NCBI GenBank assembly: GCA_023079485.1
Contig: CM041101.1
Coordinates: 9,140,501-9,204,500 of the forward strand
From: Archilochus colubris
Taxonomy: Eukaryota; Chordata; Aves; Apodiformes; Trochilidae
Direction of reading: 5' to 3'
DNA length: 64,000 nt
In this document: one piece after another, positions 1 through 29,090 of the stretch
Numbering within the stretch: position 1 is the first letter of the stretch
Layout of the letters: each line of letters opens with the position of its first letter
Notes under the pieces: generated by a model
Seen by the model: only the letters and a program-made list of their open reading frames with translations
Told to the model about the DNA's origin: nothing
Databases searched by the model: none
Program-made: the position numbers and the translations under genes

Positions 1-1115
1 AAGGGGCTGACAAAACCCCAGGCTGGTCCCTCTGCTTCCCAGGACACTGCCCAGACACCACACAACCCTCTGAGCAGGCAATAAAAATTGGGTGTTTGGG
101 TTGAGGAACCCTCCAGGGCCACTCACCTCTGGGAAAAATAAAAAGCTGGTGTCATCTGCATCACAAAGCCTCAAAAAACCACAAATTAAGAGTGTGGCAA
201 GGTCAGCTTTAGGGTTACCCCTTAGCAGAGAGGCAGCCTGAGAGGGTGATGCTGGGAGAGGGAAAGGGGTAACTTTCTGTTAAGCTCTGTAGATTTTGTT
301 CTTTATGATAAAAACTTACCCATTTGCAATAAATTCCTGCCCACCAGATTACAAATTTTATAGAATTGAGGTTTTCTTGAAACTGGATTATAAAAAAAAA
401 TTAATGCCACTGTTCTACAAAAAAAACCAACTTAAAAAAAGAGGGGTCAAGGAACCTCTAGAAATAGAGAAAAATAATGTGCTGCATCAAGAAACTGTAT
501 CTACCTGGATGTCTCCAAAATCAGTACAAAAGAGGAGAAAAGGGGGCTGGAGTGAAAAGAAAGGAGAAAACTAAGCCAAAAATGAACACACCAAACATGA
601 CACCACCACACACACAACAGAAGGTACTGTAGCACCTGTAGGTAGAAAGTCTACTGGATTTAAATAAAGTCTCAGATTTTTTTTTTCTTTTTTTGTTTTA
701 TCATCTGCTTCAAACCACATTAAAAGTCTGAATTTCTGCTGGTCTGCACAATGCAGTTTGGTTTTGTTGTTTCTTTAGTAAGTTGCAAATGACCAATGGT
801 GTTTAATAAATAAAGTACTTGTATATACATGAAATTAGGGGCAGTGAAAACAGAGTATATTGCAGCAATGCAGGTCAGAACATTAGGCTGGACTCAAAAA
901 AAAATGCAAGCCTTAAAATTATTTTTTTTTTCTCCCCTCTTTTGTTTTGATTGAGGTAAGCATTTCAGTGTCTGGCACCCTGCACCACATAGGAGTGGCA
1001 TTCTTTTTCTAGGAGCTCATTACTGAAACCACAAGGAGGGGAAAAAAAAAAAAAAAAGCCCAAACCAAACCTAAACACACACAATATCCTTCTCAAATTC
1101 CCCTGCCAGCTCAGC
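1..1115. other. Region 3' of BRD3, no gene recognised
   Basis: AT-rich non-coding DNA beyond the best BRD3 polyadenylation signal. It has A- and T-runs and an AU-rich stretch near 800-830. No open frame with recognisable protein similarity is present on either strand. It may be a longer BRD3 3' UTR, since mammalian BRD3 has a long one, or simply intergenic sequence. The window edge prevents a decision. Confidence 0.5.
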
Positions 1116-2203
1116 CTCAGCTGGAGCTCAAGTGCTCTTTTATTTTAAGCCCAGACTGAGGTGCTTGTCATGGAGAAAGTTCTTAAGCATGTGTCTAACA
1201 ACCAGCAGATGATTTGTCTTGGTCAGTCTGCAAGGATCACTCTGAGGACCAGCTGAGAAGTCCCAGCCAAAAACTGTTTTCAATTAAATGAAAACTTTCA
1301 TAGAGAGCATTCATTTCCTGGAAACTATCTACTGGATGTTAAAAATGCCATTCCCAACAAAACTTGAGAGTTCACTGCTCCCTTCTTCCTGAGGGACCCC
1401 CCAGAGAAATGAAACTTCTGAGTGGAAAAACAAGAAATGCAACCACTTGTATTGGTCTGGGTGCTTTAAGTAATATTCATGCTTAATTACCTTCTTAAGC
1501 AGGTGCCTGTGCCTCTACCAAGATTGGGGAGGGGGGGGGAAAAAATGCATGTTAGCAATGCACAGTACATTAGAATTGTTTTGTTTTTCTGTTTTTATGT
1601 AAAAAGATGATAGCATCTGACATTTTCATCACACTGTAGACTTTGAGATTAAGAATACTAGTGCTAATAACAAATACACCAACTAGTTCAAAAGCTAACA
1701 TCTTTCAGATACAGTACCATTGTACAGAGATTTCTTTTAAAAAAAAAAGATTAATTTTTGTTTTACCTTGTGTGAGCCAGGCAGGCTCATTAAAAGACAA
1801 CATTCTGGGGAAAGGGAAGGGCAGGAGGGGAACATACTACTAAACCTTGTAGAACTTTCTATTTATCTCCTGCTAAGAGTTCAAAGTTCTTCCATTTCGA
1901 ACCAATCTTCTTCAGTTAAAATGTATTTTAGAGACTTTATGCAAAGGGAACTGTTTGTCATAAAGTCTGGCCACACACGCACACACACTCAAAGATCTTT
2001 GACCTATGAAAAAAGAACCCCCCCCCCAAAAAAAATGGAAGAACAGCTTTTATAACACTGAATTAAAAAATAAAATAAGTCAGAGAGAGGGGGAGGGGGA
2101 GGTGGAAAAACGACCTGACCACCGTTGAACAAGAGCAGTATATTAATAAGGAAAGGAACACTGCAGAGCAGGGGGAGGGTGATGTCCATGAAGTGTCCGT
2201 GAC
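1116..2203 (-). other. BRD3: BRD3 3' untranslated region
   Basis: Minus-strand sequence between the BRD3 stop codon (2206-2204) and the first canonical AATAAA downstream (1144-1139). It has A-runs and a CA-rich stretch near 1973-1990 and no long open frame on the BRD3 strand. The boundary is inferred from the poly(A) signal only. Confidence 0.55.
1139..1144 (-). terminator. BRD3: Candidate BRD3 polyadenylation signal
   Basis: Plus-strand TTTATT reads AATAAA on the minus strand, about 1.06 kb after the BRD3 stop. A GT-rich element (TTGTGTGTGTTTAGG on the minus strand) follows about 55-70 nt downstream, as expected of a functional site. A weaker variant hexamer (ATTAAA) lies near 802-807, so longer isoforms are possible. 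Confidence 0.5.
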
Positions 2204-18647
<16,444 letters not shown>

Positions 18648-21600
18648 TTTCCTGCTCTCACTCGCTGTCACAGCAGCAGCAACCCAGAGATCTTTCTTCC
18701 TTTAAGCTCCCTGAAAGGGACTGACATCCCATTTCCAGGGTCCAACCATGCAACCTAGATCAAATGAAAGGAAGAGGACAATGTGGAAACACAGATAACT
18801 CACACAAAAGCAGGCACATTAAGACACTTCTGCTGTATCCCGTGTTCACCCCATCTGCTTCATCCCCTGGAACCCTTTATCTTGGGCACAGTTCAAGACC
18901 CAAGAGACAGTGGGGTGGTAATTCCCAAATTCAAAGCCTACTCACAGCCAGCAAGCTTCACAGGACTAAGTTTTGCTTTATCTGGCCCAGAGAGCACCCT
19001 TGTGCAAGGAAAACACACAGGGTAGCAGCATAAGAACATGGTTGGTAACGCAGTTGGGATGGAATGTTGAGAATCCCATGGTCTCAGCATTCCATGCAGG
19101 TTCAAGACAAAGTCTGTACCTTGCAGCTCCACATAAACTGAACTGCACTGTCTCTGCCCACACTGGCTGCTGGGACATCTTAAAGTCTTTACAATGGTGC
19201 AATGGTTAGTCCAAAATCCCATAAAAAAGAACAGATGACAGCCAGCAGAGGACCTTGATCCAGGGAAACAAAAGAATGGGTAGAGGGAGGTGCTTGGAAG
19301 AGTTGTGAGTGTCAAACATTCAGACTTGAACTGAAAATGTCTTACTACATCCCTTACTACACAGACCTGGCTGGGCCCTGTAGAGAAGTCTCAAGATACA
19401 GGCTCAATATAAGTAATAATAAATATACTTTATTTCATGAGCTGGTTAAGAGAGCACTGTCATGCTTTTAAAGGCACACACAAAACACAGGAGAGTGCAC
19501 AAGCTGCATTCTCCCTTTACCCAGAAAACTCCAGGAAAGGAGCATAGTATCATTCTGACTTGTAAACCATCTGGTAAACAGCTTTGCTGTGTCATCTTCC
19601 ATAAACATTTGATATTTCAATTCACATCAGGACTGCTGCTACTCTTCTCATGGCAAAGAAACCACAATCACTTTCTAGAGGCAAATTATTTCCAACATGC
19701 TCAGAAATGCACACAAATACTCTCACTGACATATGCTGCGTGGCTGCACAGAGAAACATGAGCTGAGACAGAAGCTGCAGGAATAAAGGAGACCAGGAAG
19801 GCATCCAGGAAGGGGAAAAAAAGGGGAAAAAAACCCAAAATCCTCCTCTTTGATACATCCCTAATCACCCTACCAAGTGTCTGGACTAAATATAGAACAC
19901 CAACTTACCCTCTGAGTTGCTGATTAGATGATGGCACCAAGTAAACACATCCCTAATTTGGGAGGAACTTTACAGAAATAGATCCTTATTAACAGAGCTC
20001 TGCAGCTGTTTGTTTCCATATCCTTCTCCTCAGGTAGCAGAGGCATTTTCTATTCCAGAGGCCAGCTGCTAGCCCAGCATCTCCCTAAGCAGGAGAACAC
20101 CCTGGGACCCCAGTGCCACCAGCAGCACCCAAGTGCTGTGGCTGCTGGGTGCACCCTGTTGTGGACCAGTCTGGCTTGGCTCACAGGTGTCCCTGGCTCC
20201 AGAAAAAAGAGCTGGTTTGTATTTTTAGAGCTAATATACAGTCACTGAGTGCAGCCCTCTGGTGACCACCACTGAAGCATTCTGTCTGCTGTCTTCTTGA
20301 TTAACAAACTAAATCCAAGGCAAGGACTGATGGGAAAGAGAGCACAGAGAGCAATTCCTAGTCCTGGAGAGTATTCCCAAGTGTGAAACAGCCTCCCCTT
20401 TAAATAACATAAGGTTAAATACAACTATTCTCTTTTTATTTGAATTTCCTGAAAATCGATTTGACAGGGACTTAAAAAAAAATTTATTAAGTCCCAGAGC
20501 TACAATTAAAAAAAATGCAGATCTAGCTCCCACTTCTCCCAAGCTCCCTCTCTGACATGAGCCAAGGTGTTCAGTATCTTCACACCACAGCTCCTCATCT
20601 GTGCCATGCAGATAGTTCTGGTTCCTTTCTGTCTTCATCTGCTCCACCCAGCCAGCAAACTCTCTGGGATGTGCACTGCCTCTTCACAGGCACATTTTGA
20701 TCAGAAAGCTTAAGCAAGGCTTGTACAGTCCACAAAAGAGGCATGAAACAGTCATCAGTGACACAACTCAAAAAGGATTTTAATTAATACTATTAAACAG
20801 TAGGAGGGGCAGAATCATGACAGCCAACTCAGCTCTGGGAGCTGATCCTCTTTAACTTGGATGCTCCAGCTCCTTGGTTATTACAACCAGAAGTGGCTCA
20901 ACCCCCAAACCTCTTTCTTAGCACCACTGTCACTTAAATGCTGGGTCCTGGGATATGGAGCTGAAAGGCAGGGCAAGCCACCTGGGCTATCCCAGTATCT
21001 GTGCCTGGGATAACCACAGCTTCAATGAGCACCCTTTTCATCTTTGGTCCATCAGCTTTCTCAACATTTGCAGAGGAAGCTGTTTTGTTATCATATTAAT
21101 CCTTAATTTTTAAAATTGAGAATGTCTCTGTATCCATTCCTTCTTTCCAAATTTTTCTTTTTTTTCTTAGAACACAAAAAGCAGGATGGTGAAGAATGTG
21201 CAAATGCTTTGGAAATGTCCCAAAGTGTAGGACACTGAATTCAGAGAGGCCATGGCCTTGCTTGAGAGATCTACTGATGGTCAGACCTCATTTACCAACT
21301 AAGGAAAGTGAGAGGCAAGACCATCTGACACCCCAACTCACCACACAAATCACCCAACATGAAACTTCAGCAGACTCACACACAAAACTCAAGCAACTTT
21401 ACACAAACTGTCCCATAACTACAAGTAGAACCAAAAGAACACTTCAGTCTCTCCTGAAATGGAGTAGTATCAATAATTATTTAAGCTATTAGGGAACCCA
21501 GCTGTGATCCAGGATATCACTGCACAAGGTACTGTACAAACCTGGGTTGAAAAAAGCCAAAACCAGGCCTGGCACAGGCATCCTGTGCATCTTCCAGGGA

Positions 21601-21999
21601 GGGTGTAAGGTTGGACTTCTTTTAGCCCTGGCATAACTTCTTAAATTTAATTTTTTTAATTATTACTTCTCCTGCTCCCCAGACCTGTAATGTTCAAGTA
21701 ACAGAAGCTGTTATTTTTCTAGCTGCACACATACATAATTTTGGTATTACAAATGTGCAGTATTCCCTTCTGCTGTCACACATGGTGTGTACACTGCTTC
21801 CCACACTGCCCATTTCTCCACCTTCTTCCTCATCCCAATTTGAGACAATACCTAAAAGCAAAACCCAAACTCAAACTCTCAGATAAATCTTGCTGCTCTG
21901 GAGCTCAAGTCTGTTCTTTTTGTGTTAAGCTGCAACCTCAGTGTGGCATCCAGCAAGGCTCTGGGGTTTGGCTCAACCCTCAGCCAAAGCAGTCATAAA

Positions 22000-22062
22000 A
22001 AAAAAAACAAAAAACCAAAAAAACCAAACAAAAAAAAAAAACCAAAACCCCCCCAAAAAAGC
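22000..22062. repeat. A-rich, C-interrupted low-complexity tract
   Basis: Long A runs are broken by CC and a C7 run. Similar tracts recur at 26445-26495, 30358-30420, 34481-34560 and 59327-59375. It is non-coding low-complexity sequence; no unit period or flanking duplication was seen. Confidence 0.8.
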
Positions 22063-23166
22063 CCAGCTAGGTTGGAAACATTCTTTTCCAACTTTCCTCT
22101 CATTGAGTTGCTTGCATGGGTCAGTCATGGGAGAGACAGCTGGCACAGAGAAAACATGTTAATAATTCCCTGTACTAGTAGGGTAACATTTTACTCAGCT
22201 GATGCAGCCCACAGCCTGTCTGCAGTGGTGAGGACTATTTTAACAGCAGCTATAAAGCCCCATGAAATGTGCACTGTGCCAGCAAGCCTGCTGCTCCAGC
22301 TAACAGTTCTGCCCCTTCCTTTGGTAGAGCCAAACATTTCAGGGATGGCTCAGTCCCTTGCTGCTGCTCCTGCAGTACAGGACAGTGTCTGGTTTGATGA
22401 CAAAATTAGAAGGTAGCAAGCTTTGTGTTAGCACCAACAACTCTTTTTCTCCCCTTTGGTTGTATTTTTGCATGATCAAACCCTGGCACAATTCCAGCCC
22501 AGCCAGAAACCACAGTATCAATCTTCCCATCTGGGAAAATGATCAAGTTTAAAAATGTTCCTTGACTTCATCTTTATCTCCAGATGATTATTTACATTTT
22601 AGTAGCACTTGGGAGCTGTGCAGACACCAAGTCCCTCAGTACTGTGTGTAGCACTCTGCAGACACACAGCCAGACCCTGTTCCTACCTGGAGGAGCTGCT
22701 GCTCCAACCATTACTTCCCTCTCTATGCTGCTTGCAGGCACCAAAGCAGACACTTGGCCCCTTTTTCACCCTATTCTCCTTCCCATCTGAGAAGCAGGAG
22801 GCTCCTCCTCATCTTGCCCAGATTTTCTAAGACCTGGAGGAGAGGTTTAGTACACTACTATTACCCCTCAACATAAACTTGGAGCCAGGTAAGATTATTA
22901 ATTGAGGGATCTACACTCTGGCTGTAGAAAGTAAGACTACACCCCCACTCCTCAAGGATCCTCAGAAAAGGGGCAGATGTCCTTCTTTTCCTCCTGGCTC
23001 TTCCTTCCCCTTCCAAAATCCATCTAGGAACTGAACTCCAAGCAGATTTCACTCCCTCCTAACTCCATGTCAGCACAAATGTTCACTTCATACACAAGGG
23101 ATGTGCAATTTGAAACCAAGACTTGAGGACAGACAAGTTGCTGGATCAGCCAGCACTGCTCTGGCA

Positions 23167-23203
23167 GACACACACACACTACACACACTACACTACACAC
23201 ACA
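23167..23203. repeat. CA/CTACA microsatellite in BRD3 intron 1
   Basis: Tandem CA dinucleotides are interrupted by CTA triplets, giving a short imperfect microsatellite in the first intron. It carries no coding signal. Confidence 0.85.
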
Positions 23204-26200
23204 ATATCCCACACCCCCTCAAGACCTGGGGATGAAGGATTTGCCCTTGGCTTCACTGCAGGAAATGGGAATTTGCCTTATGGCACACTGCAGCTTCCCA
23301 CTCTCAAAGCCCATTCAGCTGTTCTTGCTGTCTCTCACTCCCATCATTAATTCCACACTATCAGAGATTTGCTTTTCATCCATATTATTTTGAGCACAGC
23401 CCCAATTACACCCCAAGACTGGGAAATGCAACCGTGTCCTTAACTTACCTCCACGTGAGGAAGGGAAAAAGATCAACAGAAGATTAAGCCAGTCCCTTGG
23501 CTTTTGGCTCTTCTTGGTTTAATGCTCATCAGATTATGCAGATGGGTTTCCCACCCTTGGTCACTCAGCTGTAAGAGCCAGAGTTTCCTCAGCAAGGAGC
23601 CTGGGGGTTCCTAACCAGTAGGTAAGGATCAGCCAGCTGGAACTGCTGATTTCATTCAGTGCTAACCAGGCTGCTTTCAAATGTCTGGCATCACACTTCC
23701 CAACTCAGGTACCCGAGTGTCACTTTAGGTTGGCTATAAAAGCACTGGGGGCTTTTATAAACACTATTCTAGGCACCCCAAATAAAATTAGGGTCTTTCT
23801 GATAATTACAGGCCAGAATATTCCCCCCAAGTTGCTGACACCACAGGAAGCACTTTCTGATCAAGTCTGAGCAAGATTTTAGATGCACATCACACCCCCC
23901 CTGCAAGACACAAATCACCCAGGGCTCAACTGCTTTCTGAAGACTGAAGTTTCAACAGCAGAGAGTGAACAAGTTCATTTTCATAGCCTTGAGTTTGCTT
24001 TTGAGAACAGTTTAAATTACCAGCATCAGTAATGGATTAGGCATGGTTGATCTTGTTTGGGATAGGGGAAAGGACAGAGTGACCTCTGGACATTCCCTCC
24101 AGCCCTACTTTTTTGTGGTCCTCTGAAAACACGAGGCAATTTTTAACTTGGCCACACATTGATTTTGTTACACACAGGTTTGTTAACAAGGCTACAGAAG
24201 GAAGGAAAAGTGAGTGGTTAAAGAGCTTCCTCTGTCTCAGATTCCTGACTGGAGGAGTTCAGCCAACTTTGAGACCTGACTGCAGTAAGGATTGGACTGA
24301 GGTTTCTGAAATAGTGAATTGCATTAGCAAAAAAACCTTCCAGGAGGTACTTCAGCAAATTAACTGAGTGACCTATCCTGAAAAAAACCCCAAAGTTTAG
24401 TTCTAACAGTGGAAATAAGTATCTCTGAACAGGTTTCAAAGTATGCAAAGCAGCTGGTGGCTTGCACATCACCACCTGGGAAGACAAGAGTCAAACCAAC
24501 AGGGTGGGAATGGGTAGGTGCTTCACAGAAAAGTGATAGTGGTTGCCTCTCACAACAAGATACACCAATTACACCTTTATGGCAATGGAAAAAAAGGTGC
24601 TGGGCTGTTTCAGCCTTGATTTTTGTAGAGATCTAGCACAGAAAGTGAGATAATCACATGCCTGGGCCTGTGTGTGCTCGTGCCATCTCTTCCCAGAGGA
24701 GGAAGGTGGAGATGGAATGAAATTACCTTACATGACCCACGGGGCTGAACTCAAGACATCTCCTAAGCAGGGGGAAAGACAGAAGGCAGACAGCAGGGAA
24801 GAGACAAGGTTTACAGAGAAAGGACAGAGGGTGAACCTGCTTCTGAGCACCTGCTCTCTGCTATCCAGTGCACTGCAACACACTGAATATTTCTCTGGTA
24901 GTTTTTAGCCTTTTGTGGGGGTTCTTCCAGCCCCCCCAAAGCCCATGTGCAGCAGAGAAGCCCTGCAGCCTTGGACATGAGGCAAAAAGGGAGTGCTAGG
25001 AAGGTGCTGGCATATGGCCACATACCAGAGGAGCTCCCAACATGTCAGGAGCAGGATGAGGGTGCAGGGAACCACGGAGAGGCAGGAACATGGCTGAAGG
25101 CACAAGAGGAGTTTGGTACAAACCACAGCACAAACAGCAACACAGGAGCTTCCTCTGGGATTCAGTAACCACTTCAAGGCCCATCCTGCAAAGTGCTAAG
25201 CAACTTTCCTCTCCTGATAAGCTGCACACTTGCTGTGGTTCACTGTCTTTCCACAGAGGGTTTTGCAGACTTATCACCTCCAAGGTACAGCTAATTGCTC
25301 AATCCAGATAAATCTCCTTCTCAGGAAGGTTTGGGCAAAGACAGAAATAAACTCTTAATTTTTGGCCCTTGGACCTGGTTCAACCCCTTCTCCAGCTGCC
25401 CATTAAGAGAGAAAACAAAGGAAGTTAAGTGCTAGATGTCTGGGGCTGGATAATCTATTCAGAGTGATCAGATATTGTTGTAGGTACAATAGGTGTGATA
25501 GCTGATCCAGTCAGTGCTACCCAGCCCTGCAGGGACATCCTCTGCCTGCTGGATTGGTGCTGAACGTGTCCCCAGCTACACAAATCCCATTGTAGAAGCA
25601 GAAGGGAGATCTTGCTCTCTTTCAGAATGTTTCCTAAAGTACCACAAAAATAGATTGCAGCCAGGAAGAGGAAATCTCCAGGTTTGCATGAGAGTTGGCC
25701 AAGGAAGGAGAAAGAGTTTAATTCAAACCTTGCTCATGGGCATAGGAAAAGACCCTACAGACTCAGCTACAATTTTTTTCAGATTGGGCAATTCTGCAAA
25801 TTCAGAACTGGAGTAAATGCTGCCTGCTGGATGCTTTTGTTGTTGTTCCTTCTCCCAATGTTTCTGGTGTAACTTTAAACTTCACAGGTGGACAGAATCC
25901 ACTGTTCCACCTTCAGTCACCTTTGCTTATGCATTTGAGTCCATACTTCAAGACCAACCAGAACCACAAACCCATTTGTTCACTTGGGTTGGAACCTCAG
26001 ATACCCTTCATCAGCATCCTTCACATGGGCATTCAACTGCTCTGGAAGTGGGGGACAAACTGTGACATCCTGACACTGTAACACTCAGCTTAACCCAGTT
26101 TCCCCAGGATGTCCCCAGGCTCTAAGTGCACTGTGACCCAGAGGCTCCATTCACCCTGACTGGGTCCAAACCCAGTGCAGCATTCACAGGTTCTACCCCA

Positions 26201-28807
26201 AGGAGTGAGCAGTCCAGGAAAGAGGCACAGATTGGTAAGATGTAATATTCTTAAAGAGAAAAACTAAAAATAATGGGGAAATCTCACAGTACCAGAATCC
26301 TCCTTCCACCATCTAATCCCTCTGTTCATCAGTGACTTTACAGCATCCCTGACCCAACACACCAAACCACTGGGGATTCATCCTGGGATGCCAAGAAATC
26401 AGTTTTGCCAATTTCAGGTCAAACCAACCATACTAATAAATTATTTTAAAAAAAAAAACACAAAAAAAACAAGCAAACAAACAGAAAAAACCCACCCCAC
26501 ACGCTGGCACTGAGCCAGACTTCAGCTGCCCCATGGATAACAGAAGCATTTAGGTTCACCCATTAAAGCATGACATGGCAACACCCCCAGAGGCTTCAGA
26601 GCTCCTCATGGAATCGTTGTTATGTCTGCACCCACACAGGGCTCTGGGGTTTTTTCTGCTTTATACAGGATGTGATCTGCAGGGTTCAACATTTGTGTTC
26701 AGAAAAACGAGAGTCTGCCCTTCCCCTTTTTAATCAGCATATGGTGCTCTGTGTACTTTTACAGTATAAAAAACCAAAACAAACTGTTTGATTCTGCATC
26801 TAGTGGATAAATTAGTCTTTCCACAAGAGGTTTTGTTGTTGTTTGCTTCTTTTTCTGCACTTTGATTTCCAAAAAAGAGCTACTATTGGACACAAAGCGT
26901 TTTGAAGTAAAGGCAAAAACCACAAAACAAACAAAATGAAGAAAAAAACAAGAGCTGGAGTATTTCCCTGCTGAGCAGAGCCTCTCCAAGCTCCTGCTAT
27001 ATGCAAAAAATGACAAAAAAACCAGCTACAAAACAGGATGCTGACACCTCAGCTCAGTTCTTGACACCCCATACTGTAGAACTGTCACATCCTCACTTGT
27101 AAACCAGGGATATAATTCCACTAACATTTACAATTATATTAATTAGTCTTGTCCCATGCATTTATACATTAATTCCTTCATAGCATTCTGGCTATACCAA
27201 ATTCTAAGGAAAAAGGCAAACACACAGAAGAACCTCTATTTCCATGGCTTTTTTTCTGGGAACACCTGACTGTTTTCTTTCTGCTGTGTAACACTCCTTG
27301 TCACCTGAAGAAAAACTGCCAAGCTAAAGCTGCTCTCTGCTTTATCCCTTCCCCCAGCCTGCAGCCCTCTTTAAACACTTCTGAAAGATAAACCATGACA
27401 CCCAGGAGGTCCCTCATGACACCTATTGGGGAAGGGAGCTCAGATACAGCCAAACTCAACTTCCAAGTGAATTGAAGAGGCTACACAGCACAGGCAGATC
27501 ACCTCCCCTCAATGCAACTCAGTACAAAAAGTATTCTGAGTAAAGTATACAATGCAGAGCCCCTGCAAGTAACATTCAGTTCCTATGTATTAAAGGATTA
27601 TTTTGTGCTCTGTGTACCTAATAATCTACACTGCACTTCCCCCTCACCTCACCACTACTGCACAGCCATATATCAGCATTATTAATACTATTTACAAGTG
27701 CTACAGATGTTATCCTTGCAGGCAGCTTCATGCAAACATCAGAGAAGAGAGAATTCTAACCAACAGACACAGAGCTGTATCCTAACTTGTTAAAGGCATT
27801 TCACAGTACGGAGCAGAACCAAAGTGACTCATTACAGAAAATATCTTCTCATCAACACAGCCCCCCTTGTGCACTTCTCCTGCTCCAACACCTTCTCCTA
27901 CTCAATTTTAAATTTATGTATTAAAGTAATTCGAGTGACTGTTTTGTAAAACAGCAGATGTGTTTAAAGACAACAAGCATTCCATGTGCTGTAAGAACAG
28001 AGGAGCTGCCACTGGTTTAACTGATGCTCCAGGTTTACAGCTCCAACACAGCAGCTTTCCCATGCCAAGTCACCTTAAACCAACACCTGACAATCAAGTC
28101 AGTTTGAGGAGATGAACAACTGAATGGAACTGGTTGAATTACCATGACATAAATATCCTACTTGTTAGCTGAGCAACGGTAACATTAGACTTGGTTATGG
28201 GACAGAGCAAGGACACCCACCCACATAGTTAATTATTGCAGCTTAGCTAATGAGGAGCAGCCACTTGGTACACTCTGGTAGCCCTTCTGTCTGTGACCAC
28301 CTCTCATCCCCTACTCATCTTCCCCTGAACAGGCTGCAGCAACTTAGCTGTTTCCAACCCAGCTGAAGTGCCTTTTTGTTCCAGAGTAACTCCCTGGGAT
28401 TACCTTACAGCAAACATCCAAACAAGTGTGAGAGGCCATGTGAAATCTGCTATTTCAGAGGAATAGTGCCTTGCTGATTTGCTAAGGTTTGGGAGATCCA
28501 TACATTCACTCAGCTATGTAAGGAAGCTGGAGGTCAGGTAAGGTGTGAATAATCTGATACCCGAGATGCTGTCACTCTCTGAGAGGGCAGCAAAGCACTT
28601 TCCACTGCCTGAGTTTATGCATCTGATTTAAACTCCCAAAGAGTTTGCAGGAAAGGGTAAAATCTGAACCTTACAGCCTGTTACCCCTTGGCCTGTGCAG
28701 GGAGCAGAGGTGCTGATGGAGAGGAGGTGCTCCCTGGTGCCTAAGACACCCCAGGGAGGAGGAGGGTGGTCTCACCTCCAGGCTCCAGGGACCAGCTCAG
28801 GATGGAC

Positions 28808-29090
28808 AGACAGAACCACAGAACGGGCTGGGTGGGAAGGGACCTCAGAGCTCATCAAGTCCAACCCTTGATCCACTCCCCCCGTGGTTCCCAGCCCATG
28901 GCACTCAGTGCCACATCCAGGCTCTTTGGAAAGATCTCCAGACACGGAGAATCCACTACTTCCCTGGGCAGCCCATTCCAATGCCTGATCACCCTCTCCA
29001 GAAAGAAATTCTTTCTCATCTCCAACCTAAACCTCCCCTGGCACAACTTGAGACCCTGCCCTCTTGTCTTGCTGACAGACAGACAGACTC
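28808..29090 (-). mobile_element. CR1 LINE 3' fragment, minus strand
   Basis: The minus strand encodes the C-terminal end of CR1 ORF2 ([20 protein letters not shown], then a block ending EWIKGWT). A 3' end follows (GGTTGGACTTGATGA, GGTCCCTTCC). It is a 5'-truncated non-LTR retroposon inside BRD3 intron 1. It is nearly identical over about 230 bp to the copy at 59.06-59.29 kb, with only occasional substitutions, so both belong to one subfamily. Confidence 0.92.
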